From Elysia marginata (taxonomy: Eukaryota > Mollusca > Gastropoda > Plakobranchidae), in the NCBI GenBank assembly GCA_019649035.1, contig BMAT01002928.1:100205-129177 (forward strand): 28,973 nucleotides of DNA, given 5' to 3'. The notes under the pieces were generated by a model that saw only the letters and a list, made by a program, of their open reading frames with translations, searched no databases and was not told the DNA's origin. This document shows positions 21,960-28,973 of the stretch, one piece after another; positions within the stretch are counted from its first letter, which is position 1; every line of letters starts with the position of its first letter. Made by a program: the position numbers and the translations under genes.

Positions 21960-24900
21960 TATTTTAAACTTGCACCTAAGTGTCAACAATAGATAAAAAT
22001 TCAGTAACTATATGTATGAAAGCTTCTAGAACAAAGAAGCTAGCCTCCTGGCTGTTGATGGAATAAAATTATTCCTTTGTCATTCAGATTTTGTTCCTTT
22101 AGTCAGGAATCTTCCTGATCTCCCGGATTTTATTTTTTTCCAGATTTAGATGGAGTCATAACCTTCCTAATAGTGCAGTTTGCAAAAATTTAAGTTCCGT
22201 TGTTATACATGTATTTTGAGTCATTCTGGGTAGGATAGATTTTTTCCATATAGACCTTTTTTGCCTCATTCTCTAAAAGAATTAAAGATGGCGACCGCTC
22301 CATGGCGACCTTTTTTTTTTTTTGGTGGATAGGGCTGTGCAAATGCAGAGAGTCATTTATAGACCTTTAAGTGTTCAACAGTAACGGTATTCGTTTGTGC
22401 ATAATAAATGTACCAGGTACTATTTTCTATTCGTGAAAACTATTGTTTGTGCCAGGCTAGATAAATTTCGTCTGCAGTTCCGTCTTGTTGACATAAGCTT
22501 CGTAAAAATCGCTAAAGACGTTAATGTCTTTGCTATCCGTGAATTTTTTATTCTTTGATAATAGCATTATTGTTCAAGCGAAAAGGAAAACGCTTAAAAG
22601 CACGTGATGTTTGGTTCTTAATTCATGATCAGCTCGATGGAGAGATGTCCGTTCCTACACGTACAATTCCATTCACATTAAATATTTTAAGGGTAGCTCA
22701 TTGGGTATGAATTGATACATATTGACGTTTTACGAGTTATTGCTTGATTGCATGGGATCCAATTAGTGCTGCAGAATACATCTTCATGTTGAACGTTGGA
22801 AAACCATGGCCATCTGCATTGCGTGGCTAATGTGGGCAATTTTGCGTGTCACATGCGAGAAGCGTAAAATAAAGCTCGCAGCACCCAGCTTGTTGCGAAA
22901 ACGCCTTGGAGGGAAAAAAGGACCTCATCGGTCCAATACTCTCAAGTGTCATCTCAACAAGCCCACAGGGCAGTTGAAAAAGGGCTCTAATTTTCTGGTG
23001 ACGTCAAGCGAGGAAGCACGATCAAGGTTTAGATATGAAAAAAATGGCTTTAAAAAGGATCAAAACGGCGATCACTCGCCCAATTTTTTTTCGCTGTCAA
23101 TCAAAGGAAGAAAAAAGGGTTGCTGTTCTTAGCTCAGCCACAGAGACGCGAGAGTGATGCTGTTTTGGATCTTCCCCTGGGGGTTGACACGGAATTCAAA
23201 CACGTTGACAACAGCTCAGCCCAAATTAAACTTTCTTTACAGTTCCCAATCGCGCGATCTTTTCATCTATTCAACTCAGAACATCAAGTATAATACGAGA
23301 TATATAAATATACATGTATATGTGTATACTTCAAAGGTTAAAGAGGAGAAACCACATGTACAGAGTGTGCCTTTATCTAGGTTTTTTTTTACAGTACATT
23401 GTATATTATCATGTATAGACCTCAGAAAGCAAGCGAGACATGCGCATACGTTATTTGCTCAGAGTTTATTTAAGTATATTTAAGATTATTGTGCATGCAA
23501 GTTATGTAAGGATTCAATGAATGCCATTGGAAAGTTCTTTAAGAAAAGTGTTATAAGCCTGTGTCCAACACATGTAATGCAATGTTCTAAGTACATTGTG
23601 TAGGGCCTAGTACAAATTATATGTGCTCGCAACATTTGTATTGTGAGATTTATTTTTTTTCCTACACAACCTTTTTTTCAAAACTTACTGGTCACTATTA
23701 ATATTCAAATGCAGTCTCCCATTCATAACATTCTAAGTGCATAACAGGTTTGCAAAATGAGGCTGTGAGAAAACGTTGTAATTTTGTCGCTTTTATTTAT
23801 GAGGGACATAGTACTTTCCATAACATCGAAATCACTTAAAATACTTTGTCCAACGTCAAAAACCACAGAATCACAAATTTTTGTTACTGCCTAAAATGGT
23901 TTAGAAAACCTGTTTTAATCTACTTGAGTACACAGCAAAAAAAGAAAACGATAAAGGGTTAGATATCCCAGGAAGGAAAGGCAGTTTCTGAAGAGAAAAT
24001 CTTATGTCAATTTTTTAGTAATTTTTTTAAAACTTTGTTTAACCAGTTGGGCTTAACTGATGAAAGTTATCACATCTACTGATCTAGAGCATAGTCTTTT
24101 TTATATAAGTATAACTGAGCTAAGGTTTCCCCTGTCAGTGTCTTCTCCTTGGATACGAGACAATCCAGAGCTTCAAAAATAATGCTTTAAACGCAAGAGC
24201 TTTTAAATATTTACGTACGTAAGCATATTTTTAAATCTCAATATGTTCTTATGATAAAGAGGCATTGTAAAAACACTATTTAAACTTATTGTAGCATGCA
24301 AAACAAAAATAAATGCAGGTAGTCATTTTAATCCACCCCAGATTCTATAGATAGAAGTCTGTGTTGTGAACCCACAACAGAGGTCTATAAATCAGTCTTG
24401 TACCATCTGGTCATTAAATTTTTATTGGAAGAACAATAATTTGACCAAAGAACGGCCTATTTGACCGTGCAAGCTTATGAAAGCCGCTTGCCGCAGCTAA
24501 ACAGCGATTTCCATTAGAGATTTTTATTTTTTGCAACCGCGATGAAAAATAAAGATTATAAACTTGCATGAAAATTATAGGAAACCTTGTTGTAAAGACA
24601 GGCTTCAGGTTTGTAAGATACATGTAGGACAGATTGCTATATCTATCTAGATCTACATTCTGATCTAGATTTCGACTGTCTCTTATCATCTGTATTAAAT
24701 TTTGATAAGCTTTCCTGAAAAAGAACAAAGGCTATTTTGTAAAAAGATCCGAATATACTCTGCAACCTTAAAGATAGGCTAGATCTAGATCTAAACTACA
24801 TTCATATCTAAATAAAAGTAGGTGTAGGTCTAAGTCTCAGCAGTTGTAAGCTACAGTTATATTCTAAGTCTAGATTACGATGAAGATATCCCTTTGTTGC

Positions 24901-25465
24901 CTTGAGGCCAGAGAAATGTTGGAATGTGGACGAAACTTGTTGTGTAAGTTCGTTTTAGCACAAATAATCCACTTATAAAGTTAAAATTTTCATATTCCAT
25001 CATTGAGAAGGGGTTAGTCACCTTGGTGGACGCCATGAAATTGAAGATTAGTTTTCATTTCAGTAATCTAGCTTTCAAAATGGTATGCACATGTTTAATA
25101 TTAAAATGGAAGAGAAGGCTCCTCTTGCTTGCCAGAGATTAAAAGTGGTATCACAAGATTGCACTTGTGAAATAAAACTATTTTCGTAAAGGGTAATTTG
25201 TGGTAGTCCTCAAAAAACGTGTCCGCTGTGGTGTATTTAATACAACAAAGGGATGTATAAGAATAGATCTTGGCTTAGAAGCCACATATAGACTTAGAGA
25301 TCATTTAGGGTTTGTAACATCTTATCTTTACTGATATCTTTTATTTTCATTCTTTTTTTTTTCTTTTTGACAAACTCAAGTTGTATAGGTCTTCCTAACA
25401 ATGCTAATATTATTATAAAAGGCAAATTGGTTGCTTTTACACCAATTTACTTCACTAAGGATGCG
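21960..25465. other. Intergenic DNA, no gene seen
   Basis: About 3.5 kb. A T14 run lies near 22311. An imperfect inverted repeat sits at about 24341-24393, with perfect core arms TGTTGTG and CACAACA. A dense cluster of AGATCT/TCTAGA words lies at 24640-24860. The open frames at 22806-23132 and 23154-23483 are basic or hydrophobic and match no family that I know. Confidence 0.55.
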
Positions 25466-26084
25466 ACATCTCCTGTTATTAGATAGTACAATTAATGAAA
25501 AAGATATACACCTACAATTGGCTGATTTGATTGTTCCACTTACATCTCCTGTTATTAGATAGTACAATTCATGAAAAGGATATACGCCTACAGTTGACTG
25601 ATTAGATTGTTCCACTTACCTCTCATGTCATTAGATAGGCTCCAATTAATAAAAATGATATACGCTTACAATTAGCTGATTTGATTGTTTTACTTACCTC
25701 TCCTGTCATTAGATAGTAGGCTACAATTAATGGAAATGGTATACGCCTACATTTAGCTGATTTGATCGTTCCACTTACATATCCTGTTATTAGATAGTAC
25801 AATTAATGAAAACGATATACGCCTCCAATAGGCTGATTTGATTGTTCCACTTACCTCTCCTGTCTTTTATAGGCTCCAATTAATGAAAATGATATACGCT
25901 TACAATTAGCTGATTTTATTGTTTTACCTACATCTCCTGTTATTAGATAGTATAATTAATGAAAATGATATACGCTTACAATTAGCTGATTTGATTGTTC
26001 CACTTACATATCCTGTTGTTAGATAGTAGGCTACAATTAATGAAAAAGATATACGCCTACAATTGGCGGATTTGATTGTTCCAC
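25466..26084. repeat. Satellite or minisatellite array, eight monomers of about 77 bp
   Basis: Monomers start at about 25466, 25542, 25618, 25696, 25777, 25853, 25930 and 26006, giving spacings of 76, 76, 78, 81, 76, 77 and 76. Each runs CTCCTGTYATTAGATAG, then a variable stretch, CAATTAATGAAAA, GATATACGCCTACAATT, GCTGATTTGATTGTTCCACTTAC. The variable stretch falls into types (TAGTACAATT; TAGGCTCCAATT; TAGTAGGCTACAATT) that recur in a partly ordered way. There is no spacer-repeat alternation, so it is not a CRISPR array. Open frames across it are incidental. Confidence 0.95.
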
Positions 26085-27223
26085 AATCATGTTTTTTTTC
26101 TTATCTTTCTTTTTTACTTGCTTGCTTTTAATGTGTAAAAACTCGTCTGGTTTAAACTGACGCATTCATTCGTTCTGTAAAGAGAACTACTCTACAGCCA
26201 ACAATTAATTGAAATCATGATTCATGTCAAGACAAAAATAAAATTATGTTTTATGCCTTTATGACTCTGCTGTTGAACTTAAGTGCGTGTCGGGTTATAC
26301 ATGTATTTATTGATCTGCACAGTTTTCGCCTTCTTTTTTTTAATCCGTCTACCCATAATATGTATGTCTATTTAGTTATTTATATGTTTGTCTTCTTAGA
26401 TATGTCTGACTTTTTTTGCGTCTTTTTTTAAGAAGCCTGATGCCTGAAGCCAAATTTTGGCGTCTGGATCTGACCATTTCAAAATGAATTTGCTGTTAAA
26501 TCTAATTTTAAAAAAATTAACCTTATGGTGTCCAAAAACACTTTCTTTGCAAAATATTACATGTATCAGTATTGAGGTTGCGCACATCCGAAAATAACGT
26601 TTCACTATCAAAATGGCAGATGCACCAGGAAGTTAAATTAAATCTCGTAAAACTTGTTTTGTGCAATAGATCAAGGTGAACCTTGTTCACGTAGATCTAG
26701 AGCTACATTGATCCATGGAACAAAAGAGCTTTACTCTAACTTCCGAGAGCTCCCGCCATTTTGATAGCCAAACGCAATATTTTTAATGTGCACATCCTCA
26801 ATATACCGAACTTTGTTTAGAGGACAAGAAAGACAGGGCCTAGAATTTATGTAAAAAAGAAAACCATCGCACCTTCAGTAAATTATCGAATCATTTTGTC
26901 TCAGGAATCAGTTTCCAAATAGAGGCCGCCACCTGCGAGAGGGATCATGTGATAAAATGCACCGCAGACAAAGATTTTCTCAGTGTACACGTTGTATTCT
27001 ATAACCTTACTGGAAATATTTTACGCTGGCTCCGTAGAGGCTGCTAGTATTCGGCCTCGCATTAAAGTATTGGTAGGTTAAAAAGTTGTTTGCCGTGTGC
27101 TTAAGAAAAACAAGCGATATCGAGAATGTTCTTGCCTGACAAATACAAGTACTACGGGTTATTAAAGCCTAAATTTTTTGGACGTTGTTACGAAAATAAA
27201 TTTGACTGAAAAGTTTGCCATAC
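26085..27223. other. Intergenic DNA, no gene seen
   Basis: About 1.1 kb after the satellite array, with no supported gene. T-rich tracts and one GTAGATCTAGAGCTAC palindrome-rich spot (about 26692) are the only notable content. Confidence 0.55.
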
Positions 27224-27244
27224 TGCTCTTACTACTACTAAAAA

Positions 27245-27329
<85 letters not shown>

Positions 27330-27436
27330 ACTACTACTACTACTTATACTACTACTACTACTACTACAACTACTACTACTACTACTACTACGACTGCTAC
27401 TGCTACTGCCACTACTTCTAATACAACTACCACTAT

Positions 27437-27483
<47 letters not shown>

Positions 27484-27505
27484 TCACTACTATTACTTAC
27501 ATTAC
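27224..27505. repeat. (TAC)n trinucleotide array with TGC interruptions
   Basis: About 280 bases of ACT/CTA/TAC units interrupted by a short TGC block (about 27313-27328) and scattered substitutions. The frame encoding almost pure leucine is a repeat translation. Confidence 0.95.
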
Positions 27506-28082
27506 TTTTATTTGTTCTGTGTATTTTTTAGCTATAAATTGCCTATAAAAACTATACTTCTAATGATATCGCCTAATGCTATTGTTACTATTGTTAGGTC
27601 AATTTAAAAAGGAACATGTAGTTTATGCATCATCAGAATCATAGGTTGTTCCCTGGTTTGGTTTCATTAAGTAGTAATATTTCTTGGTTTCCACGTGAGG
27701 CTTATATGACTGTGCTTAGTTTTATTTGCAAGGAGGCGAGGAACATCAATTGGTAGCAGTGCTTCTAACGTTACGAAAGAAAAGAAAAGAACTTTGACGT
27801 CAGAATATGATCAGATCGTAAAACGACAAATTCTAATTTTTGCTTATTTTTGAGGGGCTAAGCAAGGACCTTCGCCATGAAACTCCTTTTTTAAGGAGCG
27901 TAGTGGCGACATGGTTTAAGCTATGTTTCTCTAAGTGGCAAGACGGTGGGTGCCGAAGGATCTATAAGTTTCAGACTCGAATCATACTAAAGGCAGACAT
28001 TTTGGGCATTTCCACTAAAAAGCCTACTTCTTTCCACTGCTAATTTCATACCAAAGTCTTTCAATCATTTGTTTTTTCTCAG
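27506..28082. other. DNA upstream of the lectin relic, probably intron
   Basis: No exon is recognised. The right end is a strong pyrimidine tract (TTTGTTTTTTCTCAG, 28068-28082) that serves as the splice acceptor of the lectin relic, so at least its right part is probably intron. A 67-codon frame at 27840-28043 has no known features. Confidence 0.5.
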
Positions 28083-28942
28083 CCTGGTGAATTAAATGGT
28101 CTCGGTGTGTCTATTTCTGGAGGTTTAGATGTGAAATCTAATCAGCAACCACACATGGTAATATCTGGAAATCTTCCAAGGAACCGCCGTTACTAATGTC
28201 GTTTGGTGTGGAGGAACCAACTGGGGGTGTGGACTTCCAGAAGCTCACTAGAGTTAAGGACATAAAATATCGATTTAGACCACTGCGTGAGGAAAATGCA
28301 TTCGATGCTACAAGTTATGGCGAATACTACCCAAAGCTTGAAAAAATATATTGAAACAGCCTATAACAATTCAATTAGACAACTAGGTATTTTTAAAAGT
28401 AGGCTTGATTCAGATATAAAAAAAGGTTTGATTCTCTAATGCCAGTTTTTAATACGCGCATTATTTGGACTACTCTCTAGGCATAAACTAGATCTCGAGG
28501 ACATCGGGTATGTGTTTCATAAAGATTACGTATACTACTTCAGTAAAAGAGTCGAACAGTTTGACATTGAATACGCCAATCAAATTTGTCAATTAGAGGG
28601 GGGATACCTGGCAGAGATCGAAGATAATCTAGAGCTTTTAGTTTCTTGATTTTCAATATAAAGTTAATGCCATGGACCACCGATTCTTACTTTACAGGCG
28701 GAAATGATATAAACAAGGAAGTACGTTGGGTGTAGTACAACTCCAATATTCAAGTACCAAAATTGTCGTGGGGAGAGGATAAACTAGACAACTCAAATAG
28801 ACATGAGCACTGCATGGCGATATACAACCACCAGTTGGATAATTTGCCCTGTAACAAAGAGGGCAAGTTTATCTGTAAATCAACCTTGGGAGATAAATTC
28901 GGCAGAACAGATTCTGTTAGGCTCTGTGATGGAAATAGCTGA
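28083..28942 (+). pseudogene. C-type lectin-domain protein, broken gene relic
   Basis: The relic follows a good splice acceptor and spans an N-terminal linker region and then a C-type lectin fold. Pieces in order: GELNGLGVSISGG (28089 on); SFGVEEPTGGVDFQKLTRVK (from about 28199); NNSIRQLGIFKSRLDSDI (from about 28365); HKLDLEDIGYVFHKDYVYYF (from about 28482); the lectin fold with YANQICQLEGGYLAEIEDN (from about 28573), PWTTDSYFTGGND, LSWGEDKLDN, EHCMAIYN and LPCNKEGKFICKS. The late fold cysteines are present. The usual sugar-binding triplets (QPD/EPN and WND) are not; KLD and LDN stand in their places. The reading frame changes about five times: near 28160, in A runs near 28345 and 28420, near 28478, and near 28637. 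There is an in-frame TAG at 28733-28735 and a TGA at 28940-28942. Gastropod secreted immune lectins combine such domains, but membership is not shown here. The last exon may run past the window. Confidence 0.75.
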
Positions 28943-28973
28943 TATATCTATAAATTGCAGGGGAGAGACAGAA

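Noticed and set aside
21554..21967. 137-codon Ser/Leu-rich frame
   Set aside because: Almost all of it is the TCTG/TCTA array. There is no evidence of a start, domain or conservation.
22806..23483. Two consecutive plus-strand open frames (108 and 109 codons)
   Set aside because: The first is lysine-rich and the second has no pattern. I found no family motif and no credible splice sites. They are probably chance frames.
25466..26084. CRISPR-like regular repeat
   Set aside because: The repeated unit fills the whole period with no unique spacers, no short direct repeat and no cas genes, in a eukaryotic setting. It is a satellite array.
27178..27531. 117-codon poly-leucine frame
   Set aside because: It is the (TAC)n array read in one frame.

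Overview
The window reads as an AT-rich stretch of animal nuclear DNA. The signs are a rhodopsin-type receptor split by GT-AG introns, two decayed non-LTR retrotransposons, a tRNA-derived SINE-like piece, an array of 77-bp monomers, many micro- and minisatellites, and a broken C-type lectin-domain gene. The receptor style, the lectin with its upstream linker, the retrotransposon types and the frequent TCTAGATCTAGA and AGGCCTA words fit a gastropod mollusc. That placement is an inference and cannot be proved from this sequence. Most of the window is non-coding.

Layout. 1-1143 is low-complexity DNA upstream of the first recognisable exon. 1144-4129 on the plus strand holds the only convincing intact gene: the 3' part of a class A G-protein-coupled receptor, in three phase-0 exons (1144-1236, 1883-2038, 3356-4129) that together encode seven transmembrane segments in 340 residues. 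Its N-terminal exon lies upstream and was not found. 4321-9880 is gene-poor, with a GA/GACA microsatellite at 7361-7446 and two weak exon candidates near 6.1-6.5 kb. A tRNA-like SINE fragment on the minus strand is at about 9885-9965. Two old direct copies of a repeat lie at about 11160-11330 and 11740-11900. They are followed by a 5'-truncated, stop-ridden LINE reverse transcriptase at 12094-13540.

15420-16570 looks like a minus-strand, non-coding promoter-to-poly(A) unit or LTR remnant: a tandem 28-bp duplication upstream of a TATA box, with poly(A) signals downstream. 17967-19715 is a second LINE relic, of a different family. Its endonuclease C-terminus is joined almost directly to its C-terminal tail, with the reverse transcriptase missing, and trinucleotide arrays lie on both sides. 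21641-21959 is a TCTG/TCTA array, 25466-26084 is eight 76-81-bp satellite monomers, and 27224-27505 is a long TAC array.

28083 to the right edge is a C-type lectin-domain gene relic behind a good splice acceptor, broken by about five frame changes and at least one in-frame stop.

No set of genes works together here. The receptor and the lectin relic are about 24 kb apart with repeats between them. I see no CRISPR array, operon or clearly new multi-gene system. The items most worth checking are the receptor's unusual activation-switch residues, the deletion-fused LINE relic between microsatellites, the organised satellite array and the minus-strand promoter-like unit.
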